A DNA stretch of 64,000 nucleotides from Flectonema sp. DT1601 (GCA_964019425.1 OZ025820.1:62001-126000); one strand, 5' to 3'. Shown: positions 22,201 to 32,985, counted from the first letter of the stretch. Notes: a model not told the origin generated them from the letters alone. Program-made: numbers and translations.

Positions 22201-22309
22201 TTACTGCTTCTGCAGTTGGTCTGAAGCTCGCATTCTTTAACACCTTCGGATTGAGTCGAAGGTTTTCAATATCTTCTGCGAAGAGATCGGATGCTGTTGT
22301 TGCTGTCAT
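19214..22309 (-). CDS. DPYD: dihydropyrimidine dehydrogenase (1031 aa, intronless)
   Basis: A cytosolic flavo-iron-sulfur enzyme that reduces uracil and thymine with NADPH, the first and rate-limiting step of pyrimidine breakdown. The full domain set is present in the right order. N-terminal Fe-S cysteines come first (CLKCVDAPCQKSCP near 100, then GLSCGMICPTSNLCAGGC). FAD- and NADPH-binding Rossmann regions follow (CIGSGPASVCCATFLARLG; VLVLGAGDTAFDC). The FMN/DHOdh-like barrel carries the catalytic Cys motif NLSCPHGMGEKGMGLACGQ. Two C-terminal ferredoxin motifs end the protein (CINCGKCYMTC; CTGCTLCVSVCPVPDC). At 1031 aa it matches vertebrate DPYD (about 1025). All cysteine ligands that can be checked are intact. 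Lack of introns is notable given that neighbours are spliced. The start is the first ATG. Confidence 0.97.
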   Translation of the reverse strand: MTATTASDLFAEDIENLRLNPKVLKNASFRPTAEAVTEKGKWKRNIHKAGSERNGDWRDCKETTLGLKGALEEAQRCLKCVDAPCQKSCPTSIDIKAFIGCIANHNNYGASKLILSDNPVGLSCGMICPTSNLCAGGCNLAASDAGAINISGLQEFAVNHFKKMNIRATRNPDLPPADQMPSNYKTKITCIGSGPASVCCATFLARLGYTNIHIVEKESYAGGLSSSEIPQYRLDTEAVQWEIGLMKDLGVNVHVSTPYPGFATKEKDEKVFIGCGLPSPKIDNAFEGLSTTNGFYTSKDFLPASAEHSKTGMCSCKSSKKPILDGRVLVLGAGDTAFDCTGSAFRCGAKRVMICFRRSTADMRACPEETILAKNERAEFLPYCQPKRVNVNKETGKISSIEMWKMEKNDDGSWARDDDQILTLKCDYIISAFGSALGDISEEIKSVADINSWGQVVVDPNTLQTKTSGVFAGGDCIGSGLTVEAANDGKTAAWGIHSSIQNLSEEEIKKPKLPAFHTEVDDVDISVDFVGLKFPNPFGLASAPPATTLGMIRRGFQQGWGFVVTKTFSLDKDFVTNISPRIVNGCTASAKYGPHQSSFLNIELISEKSAAYWCSGITQLKKDFPNHVVIASIMCGHNEADWKELAKQAIDCGSDALELNLSCPHGMGEKGMGLACGQKPHLVKDICGWVREVCPKSVPFFAKMTPNITDVCDIAGAAKEGGADGVTAINTVSGLQHIRPDASPWPAVGTPKRTTYGGCSGNAIRPIALKMVSSIGNKFPNYPVMATGGAENADTVLQFIYSGAPVVQVSSAIQNQDFTIVQDWISGLKWQLYALSRPDLEQWQKQVPPAALMTFQSDRRKEFPPRFGPHLVARHKRETIQIGEEKEEVHEDPVVVPKAGKIPKVNDLVGRALKHIGTFTELLGMAPHNQAVALVNDDLCINCGKCYMTCNDTGYQAINFSPDTHQPLITDTCTGCTLCVSVCPVPDCITMVPRNTESRVNNPQYNPSRGIPYGQKTLPVGASVVLDLEDL

Positions 22310-22573
22310 TGCTAAGTGAGTGCTGTGATGAGGAAATTGATGTTTAAAAAGGTTCTACGACATCATAGTAAAGATGTGTTCTTCTCCTTCTACTCCTACT
22401 CACATACATTACAGATCACACCTGAAGGACAACAATTAGTGAATGAGTAGATATCGTGATTGAAATAAAATAAAATAAAATAAAAAGGGACTGCCGTGTA
22501 AATAATAACCAGACGAGATGAAATCTCCCGTCAAAGTTGGTGAATCGTAACAAAAAAAAAAAAAACTAAAAAC

Positions 22574-23869
22574 TTAAAATAATTTTTTTTTCAGAATTTG
22601 GCTGTTGATCGGAATTAGATGCTGGCGATTATCTTTATTTTTAATTTTATATGCCAGCCTACCAGACTTAAGCATTGCAATCAGCTGACTATAAACTAAA
22701 GGTTTAATGAGACCAATTGGAGCAAGTCGTTGAGTAAAACGACGTCGTTTAGAAGACAACGATCGCATGTGATTTCGAAGAGCGGAGGAGACTAATTTAA
22801 AAACAGTTGAATTAGAAAGACGACAGTCGAGGATGGAATTAGAAATTGTATCTGAAAATTTTATTTTTAATTTTAAAAGTTGATGTGATTCACATTTCCT
22901 AACCTGCTTCATCCAAAGCTCTCGAACAGCCCTCAACATTCTAAGAAATCTCACACAGTTCTTTTGAACAATCTGAATAGACCTTCTGTAGATTATTGAT
23001 CTTCGTTTAAATAAAACCCACTTGTTAGTAAGTAACTTATTTATTTGAGTAGCTGCCCACATTCTCTTAAACCTAACCACAGCCATTCCAACCAAAAACA
23101 CTCCTGTGATGCGTCTTCTTCTTGCTGAATAAGTTTCTTTAAGACTAAAGTGAAGAATATTAGTTATTTTATTATGTGATTTATAAAGAAAACACAACAT
23201 CAGCCATGTTGCAGCTGTTGGTGGACAAGTCATGAACTTATACCTAAGCTGTGCTGATTTAGCTTTGTTTTCATGGAGTTTCTTCCATTGATTTCTCTTT
23301 AAAGAAAGATGATATTTGCTTGAGTTAGCAATTAGCTTTGTATTTCTTAAAGTTATGTCAGCTTTTGAATGTGCTTTTGATTTTGCTGCTTCCCATCGAT
23401 GAGCGTGGTGGCGATCACAAATTCGTTGAAAAAGCTTCCAAGAATCTGGAGTATCACCAGCCTGTTGTATTCTTGTGTGGATCATACTTTTTAAAGACCC
23501 TTTTTGTGTTCTATTTGGTGGTGGTTGAGGAGAGTAGCTTTCAATTGATAAAAACTCATCTGAAAGCTTTGATTTATTATTATTATGAATCCTCGCTGTA
23601 TTCGGACAACTTTTAACTTCTGAAGGAGGCATTGGATCACACACAGGTATTCCAACATTACTAGTCTGACTAACTCTCCATTCACAGAGTGGTATCGATG
23701 ATACTTTGTGTAATTCATCACATAGTTCTTTTTGAACTTCAACAAGAGTCGGTATTTGTTTCACCAATCGTATCTCATCAGCCCAAAGAATTTCACTAGT
23801 GTGCTCAGCTGCGAGGAATTCTTGCATCTTTAATGTTCCATTCAGACGACGAGTTCGCTCACTTGCCAT
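22574..23869 (-). CDS. basic protein of unknown function (431 aa)
   Basis: A single open frame with normal codon composition, 265 bp upstream of DPYD on the same strand. The protein is strongly basic (many K and R). Its middle and C-terminal half are predicted helical with repeated Trp/Arg patches (RWEAAKSKAH, FKRMWAATQINKL, ELWMKQVRK). A short Pro-rich stretch (SPQPPPNRTQKG) lies near residue 115. There is no signal peptide and no clear membrane helix. The pattern of K/R-rich helices with W every 20-30 residues recalls IQ-type calmodulin-binding or axonemal proteins, but no exact IQ consensus series is visible, so no function is assigned. The ending in a Lys-rich run near a poly-A tract may be imprecise. 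Confidence 0.65.
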   Translation of the reverse strand: MASERTRRLNGTLKMQEFLAAEHTSEILWADEIRLVKQIPTLVEVQKELCDELHKVSSIPLCEWRVSQTSNVGIPVCDPMPPSEVKSCPNTARIHNNNKSKLSDEFLSIESYSPQPPPNRTQKGSLKSMIHTRIQQAGDTPDSWKLFQRICDRHHAHRWEAAKSKAHSKADITLRNTKLIANSSKYHLSLKRNQWKKLHENKAKSAQLRYKFMTCPPTAATWLMLCFLYKSHNKITNILHFSLKETYSARRRRITGVFLVGMAVVRFKRMWAATQINKLLTNKWVLFKRRSIIYRRSIQIVQKNCVRFLRMLRAVRELWMKQVRKCESHQLLKLKIKFSDTISNSILDCRLSNSTVFKLVSSALRNHMRSLSSKRRRFTQRLAPIGLIKPLVYSQLIAMLKSGRLAYKIKNKDNRQHLIPINSQILKKKLF

Positions 23870-24238
23870 TGGTGACGAATAACACCTTGGAGGAGGGAAA
23901 AAAAAATAATATTTTCACGCAAATAACTCTTTTCTCTCATTTGTATAAAATCACTGTTATAAACGTAAAAAAGAGGGAGATAATAATATTTTATAACACG
24001 CATTGCTTACATTAGGTGACTTCATTGATACGAATTCTTTTTTGACGAAACCTAAGGTCGCAAAACAGCAAAATCAGCGCATAAATAAAATTAAAAATAT
24101 ATATGAATACTTAAAAGAAAAAAAAAGGAGAGGTAAAAAAAAAGGGAAAATAAGAGGGGAAACATTATTTAAAAAAGAATTATTATAAGGAAAAAACATA
24201 ACAAGTAACTGTAACTGTAAATACAACTTCTTTTGCAG

Positions 24239-24467
24239 GAGGCTGTATTTTTTTTTTTCAAAGTCGATGGAAGTCGACCTTCAAAACATCCAAAACAGAA
24301 ATGGAGTCCACAAAGATACCCCAAAAATTACGTAAGATATTAAATATTATTGCTGTTTTGTTTTTTTCTTGCCGCTGATGAATGTAAGAAAATTTTTTGA
24401 AATGAACAAAACAAAGCAACGTCCTGCATCAGCAGAAGTTAATTCTCGTTCCTTGTTCCCTAATTGA
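24239..24467 (+). CDS. plus-strand exon pair, function unknown
   Basis: Exon 24239-24331 is preceded by CTTCTTTTGCAG and followed by GTAAGA, both near-consensus. Its 31 codons read EAVFFFFKVDGSRPSKHP and so on to RYPKNY. A second open segment, 24417-24467, continues in phase as QRPASAEVNSRSLFPN and a TGA stop, but its acceptor (AACAAAACAAAG) lacks a pyrimidine tract. An open Lys-rich plus-strand frame at 24003-24188 may belong to the same gene. The partial protein is basic and matches no recognised family. It would be divergent from the 431-aa gene. Confidence 0.4.
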
Positions 24468-24469
24468 AG

Positions 24470-26060
24470 TACGTACACAGAGTCCATTAAAAAGTTGACT
24501 GAAGTCAGTATCCCAAATCATGCCTGTGAAGGATGGAAATGGTCACTCAATCTGTGATGTCAAACGTTGTTGTTTCTCTCCTTTTTTTATTTTCTCTAAT
24601 CAAGGATGTCCAATAAGGACAAATGATGGGTGCCTTTTCTACAGTGTCTTGTTTGTTTTGTTTGTTTTTGTCTTTTTTTTTTTTTTTTTTTTTTTTTTTG
24701 TTGTCGTCTGCCACCACACCTTGCTTTCGCTTGATTTGAAAATCGAGAGAATTAAAAAATAAAGAAAAAAAAATATAGAATAAATATTAAACAGAAAAGG
24801 TGCTTGTGTCATGTGGGTTCTTGACAAACCACCCTTCAATACTATTTTTTTCTTTTGGTTTCGTCTGGTTTATCTTTTTTTTTTTCTTAATTTGAAAAAA
24901 AAAAAGTGAAAAAAATACTTTCAACCATGAAACCACAAGAAAGTGTCGTAGCTAACTCAAATTACCGTGATAAGTGCTGAGAATTTTTTTTTTTTTTTTT
25001 TTTTTTTCAAAATAAATTTTAAAAAATTAAAAAAAAAAAAAAAAAAAGAAACATTACCAATAGAAAAAACAAGAAAAAGTAAATCACGTTAGTAACTTTC
25101 ATGTGGATTGATTCGCCGCTGATGGATCTCCAGAATAATAACATCCCACGCATGGCAACTACTAATAATCTGAAGACACGAACCATTCGACTTAAAGTAA
25201 ATGAATAATATTAAAAAAATAATTTTTTTATTAAATACCATCAAGCACCCATTCTATGTTATCCCACAAATGAAAGGGAAGAAAAAAAAAATAGAAAACA
25301 AACACAAACAAATAAAAAAGGAGAGGAGGAAAAAAAAATCTACATAAAAAAAAAATAAAAAAAAAGATAATAATTTTCGGTAACGAACGCGTTAAATGAA
25401 TTTCAGAAGCAAATCAAGTCTGACTATTACAGGAAAAAATTGTAACTTTTTTCGATTTTTTTTTTTTGAGAAACAGCCAGCACGACGGTTGCTTAAAGCG
25501 CTCACTATCATTTGATAGAAGAGCTCCACGTCGATATCTTTTTTTTTTTTACTCAGAAAGTTTGTTGGTTAATACTTGCATTATAGCAGGAGTTAGTGGG
25601 AGTCATGAAAGAAAGTTAGTAAATTAAGCTAGCGTTTGTTTCGTTTTTTTTTCCCTCTTACATTCAGAGAATACGACTGCAAGAGTCTGTAATTTAGTTT
25701 TCGATGGTTGCTTCATGCGCCCAGTATCAAAGTAGATAGAGAGCTCCTCATCGATTTTTTTTTTTCTAAAAATTGTAGACATTAAAAAAAATAAAACAAA
25801 ATCAATTAAAAAACATCAAAATTTTATATTTTTTTTTTTTTGTTGTTGTTGTTTGTTCAGATTCCAAGAAAAAAAACCAACCCATGACGACAGTTTTTTT
25901 TTTTTTTTTTTTTGAAAAAAAAGTTGCTTAACGAGATACACTATCACTCAAATGGAGAATCTCTCGTCAAAAAACGTAGTCACTGCTATTCCAAAAACAC
26001 TCGTGAAAGCAGGTAAATATAGATGAAATGAATATTTAAAAAAAAACTTTTTTGGGAGGG
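24470..26060. other. low-complexity, gene-poor stretch
   Basis: Long T and A tracts separate three loosely similar blocks near 25480-25545, 25690-25760 and 25870-25975. Each contains a GTTGCTT...ACTATCA...GAGC/GAGA pattern and a following TCGAT or TCGTC. They may be decayed copies of one short repeat. No coding region is supported. Confidence 0.35.
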
Positions 26061-26064
26061 GTTT

Positions 26065-26385
26065 TATGTTCGATTTTGTAAAAATTACAACTGTGTTGTA
26101 TCATAAAAACATAAAGATAATTTAACATTAGTTTTAAATACAGTGACTAAGGGTGATGCGCAACTTAGCATATTAAAGTAACTATAGGTTTCGAGAGTAA
26201 TCCATATTTGGGAGGGGGATATGAATGTTTAAAACACAACTACATTGTATCATATTAACATAAACGATTCAACATCTGTTAAGGATACAGTGACTATGGT
26301 GATGCTTAACTTTAGCCTTTTAAAGTAACTATTTAGGTTTCGAGAGTAATCTATATACCTCATCATCAGTAGAAGTCAGTCAGTC
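26065..26385 (-). repeat. dispersed repeat R2, two tandem diverged copies
   Basis: The block starting TATGTTCGATTTTG at 26065 is nearly identical to 57587-57730. A second, diverged copy follows at about 26206-26385 (shared core ATACAGTGACTA...GGTGATGC, then TTTCGAGAGTAATC). Short pieces also occur at about 42165 and 43357 (AGTTAAGGATACAGT). On the minus strand the second copy carries CTGATGA followed by GAAAC, a hammerhead-like core. Confidence 0.75.
26337..26369 (-). ncRNA. hammerhead-ribozyme-like core, imperfect copy
   Basis: Read on the minus strand the segment gives CTGATGA (26369-26363), a GAG...CTC pairing and then GAAAC (26341-26337). The stem II equivalent is shorter and less regular than in the 57.7-kb copy. 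After GAAAC, a C...GT pair compatible with a very short stem III is kept in both copies (CCTAAATAGTT here, CCTATAGTT there). Stem I is not evident. Confidence 0.3.
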
Positions 26386-26616
26386 AAAAAAAGATGCCCA
26401 TTTTCGGCAAACTTAAAAAAAGTATTTAAAAAAAAAAACAATACCCATGGTTATTGCAACAAAAAGGGAAACGAACATGAATTTGCGAACCCTTCAGATT
26501 ATTAAGAATTCCGTGAAGGGCACGGAACTTAGAGATGCATAATTTGGCTAAAATTTTAAGTAAAAAAATTATAAAAAAAAAGGGAAAGTCGTTATTTATT
26601 TATTTTTGAAAACAGG

Positions 26617-27309
26617 TTGCAAAACAGGCAAAAGGGTAAAGAAGTACCCAAGAAAACTGTCCTCACTGTAAATGGCCGTGACGATTCCAAACCGAAACAA
26701 CAGTTTTTAATTTATTCTTTTTTTCCGTCGGTTGTCCGTCACCCAAAAAGAAATTTTGCTGTAAACAACTCTCTTTTTTTTTTTTTTTTAATCCATCTCA
26801 GAAGTCGGGAATTCGAATGGTCAGTTCACATTAGCAAGCAACCAGTCCCCAGATCCTAAGAACCCAATCATTACGTGTTGCAGTCACTAGTCAACGATTT
26901 TGATGGGAAAGAAGAAGAAAAAAATAAAGAAATACTGCCCGGTTTCCAAGCCGTAAAAAAAAGTTTTTTTACAACAGCGAAAAATTATTTCAGGTGGTGT
27001 ACAACGAATAAAATACAAGAGTTTTTTTTTTTTTTTTTTGAGAAAGGGTCCATTAGAAAGAATTTTCCTTTTTTATTTTTCCATCTTGTCCCACGTATTG
27101 AAGCCAAAGGATGCGCCCATTTTTTGAACTGCAAGGAAAGACGACACGTTGTCGTGCATACTCTCCCACTACCTGATACAAGGGAGTCAGAAAGGAAGAA
27201 CACCAACATAGATTTGATAAAGATAGGGAAAACGAGTCCATTACACGCTACTCGAAACATAACTTGGGATGACAATGACAAACGACTTCAGAGAACCGTA
27301 CCTTTGTAG
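26617..27309 (+). CDS. possible 3' exons of a plus-strand gene
   Basis: Several open plus-strand segments with balanced codons lie together. After TTGAAAACAG comes LQNRQKGKEVPKKTVLTV. After GTGTTGCAG comes a segment starting SLVNDFDGKEEE in another phase. A last run from about 27090 reads PRIEAKGCAHFLNCKERRH and on to KRLQRTVPL with a TAG stop at 27307. The antisense frame is also partly open, and poly-T tracts interrupt the cluster. The exon borders cannot be fixed by eye and no domain is recognised. Confidence 0.3.
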
Positions 27310-27555
27310 CTGAAGGTAGTGTGTGAAGAATATTTTTTTTTTGAATTTGAATATTAGTTTTAGATATGGACTCTTAGATTGCCCTGAAAAAACAAAGTTA
27401 TTTTGTTTTGTATTGGAAAAAAAAAAAAAAAAAAAAAAAGGGCGAAAATTTGGTGATTGATTTTTTTTTTTGTTTTTTTTGTTTCATTCAATAAGGAATC
27501 TTTCAGGAAAATCAGGTATCCTGAATATTTAGCTTATCTTAACTTGCTGTCTCGT

Positions 27556-27723
27556 CGAGCTAGAGGGGATGACTGTTTAATAAAATTAAAAAAAACTCAT
27601 GACACAGTGACTAAAATGTTAATACAGGCTAACACTCTGCAATTGACGTACTTGCTCTACATTATAATTAATGTTTCTAACTTATCTGCATACATGTCTC
27701 TTTTGCGAGCTAGAGGGGATGAC
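27556..27723. repeat. dispersed repeat R3 flanked by an 18-bp direct duplication
   Basis: CGAGCTAGAGGGGATGAC occurs exactly at 27556-27573 and 27706-27723, enclosing 132 bp (27574-27705). The enclosed sequence recurs at about 49006-49130 with roughly 95 percent identity by eye, there without the 18-bp flanks. This is the pattern of a short retroposed element with a target-site duplication. No A/B-box or tail proves a SINE class. Confidence 0.7.
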
Positions 27724-28367
27724 ATAATCAAAGTGGTTTTTCAAGTGTTGCCAAGATCCCATCTCTCCGACACAAACTTTACTGAGTAACTTACTGAAAT
27801 ATAAAAAGAGGAGAAGCGTTACCTTTTTTTTTTTTTTTTTTTTTTTAGAAATTTTTACACAACGAAGCGAATTGATATATTTGAAGAACGGGGAAATCGA
27901 TTTCACAAAGTACGGCAAAAAAAAAAAAACATCTTACCAAACATGTTATAACGATTAGTTGTAGATGAGAGAAATCGACTTTTTTTTAATATCATGTTTT
28001 TGCGATTATTCAAAAAATCAATCGGGAGAGCTTAAAGGATATGTAAGGTTCATTACTTACATCCTGATAAACAAATCGAATGATCGAACTTATTATTGAA
28101 TAAAGGAACAAAAAGAGTATCAAACAACTGATGTCAATTCACAGAACGGAGTACGAAGATGAAAAGGGGATATATCGGTTTCCCTCTTCCCTTAGAATTA
28201 ACTACCGCTACTTTTTTGTATAGAAAATATAAAACGCGTTAGAACTTTAAGTGCGTCATATCGAATAGTTTTGCGAAAAGAAAAAAGCTCCTGTCCCCAT
28301 CCCCCCTGCAAAAAAATAAACCTCACATCATCAGACCTCTCTCCAGTTGATAGTTATTAGTTAGTTA

Positions 28368-28470
28368 GTTATTTAATCCAACGTTACTGTATATTATGAG
28401 TGCTCTAGGGAGGGTAACTCACAGTAACAGAGGACCCAATCCATAGCCATATCCGAAGATTTCGCATGGA
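28368..28470. repeat. dispersed repeat R4, copy 1
   Basis: Similar to 32308-32415. Shared blocks are TTATTTAA(T/C)CCAACGTTACTG, GAGTGCTCT, TAACTCACAG(T/C)AACAGAGGA and ATGGATTGTTG. About 80 percent identical by eye. Short ORFs here belong to the repeat and are not called. Confidence 0.65.
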
Positions 28471-29894
28471 TTGTTGAAGTAGCATCGACTGAAAGATTAA
28501 TAAATACCAATCTGATGTCTGAGGATAGTTTCGCTGGGGTAGGAAATTCATTCGCAGCCATTCGTCTTAATTTCAATTTAAAAAAAATATCAAATAATGA
28601 GAGTTGTGTACCATAAGACTGGACAAGTTAAGAACAAGCGAATAGTTCGTCAAGGAACAAATAATAAAAGTAAGCAATAATGGAATAAAAGAGTTGCAAC
28701 CTTTAAAATAATTATTATCGAGAGAATAATATCAAAAATCAAAAATTGGAAGGATGTTCACATCCACCAAATCAAATAATAAAAATAAAATAAAAAAACC
28801 GGAAAAAAAATTAATTTGCAGCGAACAGCTGCAGGAACAACGACCATTATTATAATTATTATTATTTTTTTTTTTTGGGGGGACAAACCTAATATAGACA
28901 CACTCCCTCCTGTCAGACAGGTGCGGCTCGTATCGGCTTGAGGGAACTAAGCGCAAATTTCCTTAATGACTTATTGCTTCCGGAGATACTGATCTGGACG
29001 AGGAGTGGTACGATGTGTGACAATATGAGCGGGAGTTCAGCACCCTCCGCGTAGATATCTTATCAGAATTCTTGCCTCTGGTAAATAAAACCAACTTGTG
29101 TCCTGTAAACTACAGAGCTACTCTGACCTCCGTAATCTAGTAAGCTAAGATAGTGACGCTAGAGATCACATCGCAGCCCTGCATAAACGGAATAAGTAGT
29201 CGAATGGCCTTATGTGGGAAAGAGCATCTAAGAGGGGAAAAAAAATTCCCATAACCTTGAGCGATGCTGTTTATATAGGTCCCCGTAATACACAAGCAGT
29301 AAGCTAAAAAGAAAGAGAAATAGCTGTCCATTTCGGAAACTTTTTTAAATCTGGAATTTCAGAAACTTTTACGTAGAATTAAAGAGGTTTTCCCTTTTTT
29401 TTTTTTTTTTTTAATACTGTTTACCGATAATAAGATGGCGAGAACAGTCGACAAAATATATAATAAGTTGGAGCGGTTTTTTTTCCTTTTCCTTTTTTTT
29501 TCTCATTTCTTTTAAACGCTCCCAAACAAAAACTTAACAAACAACCTGATCGTAAAAAAAGATATAATAAACCAAACCTCACCAGCGAAAAATACCATTG
29601 CGCTGTGGGAATTGGCTGATGGCCATCAATGATAAACAAACAAATAAAAGATAAATAGAAACGTTTGGACAAGAAACTTAGAACGAAAAAAAAAAAAACT
29701 GGCAGTGTCATCAAACTTCAGAAGAAGCTCACGATTAGTACACAACCTCATAGAGACTAAAAAAATGCCTTATAAATTCATTCCGGAATAAAAAAAACAA
29801 AATAGATAAAACGACCTCAAAACCCCAAGATGTAAACAAAAAAGTTTTTTTTTTTTTTTTTTTAAATGCAACTCAAACCGAGAGAGAGAAAATG

Positions 29895-29925
<31 letters not shown>

Positions 29926-30434
29926 CTTATTTAACCCGTCGGAGACGAAGAGAAAGGACGAATATTCAGGTGAAATTTTGACAACGTAAAAAAATGAAAA
30001 CAGTAACAACTTTTACGCATTAATACAAAATTAATATCAAAGTACTTGATTGAAAAAAAAAAAAAAATATATTTAAAAGGTTGTTTTTGAAATAAAAGGT
30101 ACGTTTTAAGAAAAAAAAAAAGAACATCGAGGAAGAAGTTTCACCATTAATTTTCTACTACTAAGGTTTTCCTATGGTAACACAGAAAAACAAAGTATTG
30201 GAAGGGGAAGAAGGAGAAAAAAAAAAAAAAAAAAAAACGAATATGCATTGTATCAAAGGGCTAACTAATATAAACAATTAGTAACTTACGATACTGGTTG
30301 ACTACAAGTAATGTCAGCTGAGGTAAACACTCCATAAATATTGTAATACATTTTCTCTTTTTTTTTCATGTTGTTCATTCAGTGCCGTAACCAAAAACAA
30401 TGTAAAACGGCAGAACTAATTACCTATCAAAAAC

Positions 30435-30540
30435 TATTCAGATTAGCCTTATATGTACTTCGTTGAAACGTGAGACAGAATCCTGTCCCACGAGGAGGAG
30501 AAAATAAATCATGACTATAAGAAATAACGGTTTTCAATAT
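30435..30540. repeat. dispersed repeat R5, copy 2
   Basis: Diverged relative of 4245-4355, with the same order of short conserved blocks. Confidence 0.4.
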
Positions 30541-30659
30541 TAGTTTTTTTTTTTTCGATTATGTTGGTAAAAAACAAAAATAAAAATAAAAAATAATAAT
30601 AATAATTCTTTATAACAAAGATATCTCAGTTTGGAACACACTACTACCGTAGTGCTCAC

Positions 30660-30861
30660 CCTTAAATAAACATGGCAGCATTATCCTGAATTCAGTTAGA
30701 AAACGTGAGGTTGCGTAGTTCAACGGATGGTGTCGGGGCATCGTACGATATTGGGAAGGTAAAGTCCAGAGTGGAGGCTCATCAGCATCTGATGGGGAGC
30801 TAAGTTGCACAAAATGTATTTTTGGTTTGTTTTTTTTCGTTATAGTATCCTCGGTAGTCAT
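30660..30861 (-). CDS. candidate first exon of a minus-strand gene (67 codons)
   Basis: ATG at 30861 opens MTTEDTITKKNKPKIHFVQL. The frame stays coding-like (PPLWTLPSQYRTMPRHHPL) to LFK and ends at a good donor, G|GTGAGC, at 30660/30659. The polar N-terminus followed by a Trp/Pro/Tyr-rich segment looks like real protein. No downstream exon was identified and no family is recognised. If unspliced, the frame would run to a stop at about 30610. Confidence 0.4.
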
Positions 30862-30869
30862 TTTAAAAT

Positions 30870-32985
30870 TTAATTCGTTGTAGCGAAATTTGGGCAAAAT
30901 CTTGTGTTTTCGCAAAATAGCAATGACACATTCTTGCTTCTATCGGGTATTTCTTCATTCAACGAGAATCGATCTTAATCGAAATAGAAATAAAAAGCTC
31001 AACCTGTAGGGGATCGAGACCTTGTAACACTTTTCCCATAAGCACGTCTGTTGTTTTAAACAACAAATCTTTCTTAAAAAGATATGCAAATGAAAAGGGG
31101 AAAAAAAAAAAAAAAAATGGGAAAAAAAAGAACGAAATATAACTCATTCTTGACACGAAAAGAAAATCTCCCGTTGGCACGTGAACTGCAGAGCAAAGCA
31201 GCTTTCAATTTCATACTTCTCGTCATTAAAAAAAAAAAAAGGGGAAAAAATTAATTCGATCAGCACTACTAATGGATGCAAAATTGAAATAAAAAGAATT
31301 TGGCATCTTTACACAAATCATTTCATTATTTTTCTTTTTTTTTTTTCTTCTTTTATTATTTTTTTTTCCTCCCTTCTTCTTCTCTTCGATGCTTTTATTT
31401 TAATTTGTGTGCAATAGACAGACTTACTAGAAAAAAAAGCAAATAAAATACAAAAAAAAAAAAAAGAGAATCGACCATTGTGTAGTATTCTTTACTTGAT
31501 ATTTTAGACAAGAAAGCGAAAGATTTAATTTTATTATTTTAATTTATATTTTTCCATACCTTGATCTCTAAGATGATTATTTGATACCAGTAAGAAACTA
31601 TAAATATAATCACTCTCTTTAAAGAGGGTCTAAGCATGACACGTCACGACATAGATTGAAGTGATGAAGTGAAGAAAGCTGCAGTACCACGCGTCTCAAA
31701 AGAAATTCTAATTGTTGTTATTGTTGTTTTTTTCTTTTTTTTTTTTTTTTTTTCCTTTCATCCCCTGAACCCCTACAGAAACGGGTCTTATTATTTCTAT
31801 TCTTTTTCGGAGATATGAATAAAAAATTTTTTTTTTAATGACGAAAAAAAAAAAAAAAATTAGAAAATTAGAAAATTAGAAAATTAGAAAATACGTAAAA
31901 AAAAAAAAAAGCAGCTGGAAAGACGCCGGTTTTCTATGACATACAAGGCGAAGAATAGAAATAGAGGGGAGCGTGGGGAGCTTGTGATAAGGAAGACAGA
32001 AGATAGAGGACATGAATAAGAAGAGAGGGGAAAAAGAAAGAAAAAAACGTCTCAGTGAGCGGGAAAGTTTTGTATATCGCCACCTGTCGTAAAATAATAC
32101 TATTTTTACAAACCTGCTCTGAATCACTCATAATTTTCTTGTATTCATCTATGAAGAGTTACGCAAAAAGCGAAAAAAAATTATTTTGCTGCTGCGCCTT
32201 CTAAAAGAAAATACAAAAAAAATGAAAAAAGGTTGCGAACAACTATGAGATCAGTGAAGGTCGGCATTTGTTACTTTAGTTAAAAATATGAGTCTTTTTT
32301 TCAGATAGTTATTTAACCCAACGTTACTGAAAAATTAAGAGTGCTCTTAAAGGCTAACTCACAGCAACAGAGGACTCAATCTATAACCGTTTCGGAAGAC
32401 TCGGTATGGATTGTTGTTTTGACTCACATTCAGTAGCCTGGGAGAATAAAATAACGGAAGAAAGAAGAATAGAAAACGAAAAAGATGACAGCGCCTTTGC
32501 ATTTCCCATCTCAGAAGACAAGAAAATCGCGCAAATATAAAAGAAACATAAAATTCCCATGAAGAACATTCACACAGGTTTACTTTTTTTTTTTTTTTTT
32601 AATTTTTTTTTTTTTTTCTTGTGACGTCTCTTTTCCTTCGCAGGGAACACACAAAAGAAAAAAAGAAAAAAAAAAAAAAAGAAGAAAAAAAAGGTTTGTC
32701 ACGCAATCTTCTCACAAAAATGAAAATATCGAATGAGTAAAATACGAGGAAAGACTTATTTCGGAGGACTGGAAATGACTCGAGGGAAGATATGAAAAGA
32801 AAATATCCCGTTCTGCTGTTCCATTCAACACCGTGGAATGTGTACTACTCCTACACACGGTGTTGTTACCTTCTGACAGTAGTGACGAGAGAGGAACAAG
32901 TTCGGTTTTTAAAAAAGGGTTTTCCCATATCTTCAACAAGAGCATGTGCTGGTCCTTAAAAAAAAATTAAAGCAATCTAACGCGT
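30870..32985. other. gene-poor stretch
   Basis: Homopolymers, short A/T-rich repeats such as (AATTAGAAA)n at about 31860-31895, and repeat R4 copy 2. No coding region is supported. Confidence 0.4.
32308..32415. repeat. dispersed repeat R4, copy 2
   Basis: Second copy of the sequence at 28368-28470, same orientation, with scattered substitutions. Confidence 0.65.

Larger units (their letters stand above)
27730..30655. other. gene-poor stretch with one GC-richer island
   Basis: Mostly homopolymer-rich. The island 28895-29135 is noticeably less AT-rich (CTCCCTCCTGTCAGACAG, GAGGAGTGGTACGATGTGTG) and open on neither strand for long. It is not a tRNA, 5S or snRNA that I recognise and may be a decayed mobile element. 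Repeat R5 copy 2 lies at about 30435-30540. Confidence 0.4.

Noticed and set aside
24371-24405. Another CTGATGA...GAAA hammerhead-like match on the plus strand
   Set aside because: The intervening bases form no stem II and the segment belongs to a likely intron.
28394-28576. 60-codon minus-strand ORF
   Set aside because: It coincides with repeat R4, whose other copy is not open in the same way.
28895-29135. 5S rRNA or snRNA candidate in a GC-richer island
   Set aside because: None of the conserved 5S internal control blocks or snRNA Sm-site patterns could be recognised.
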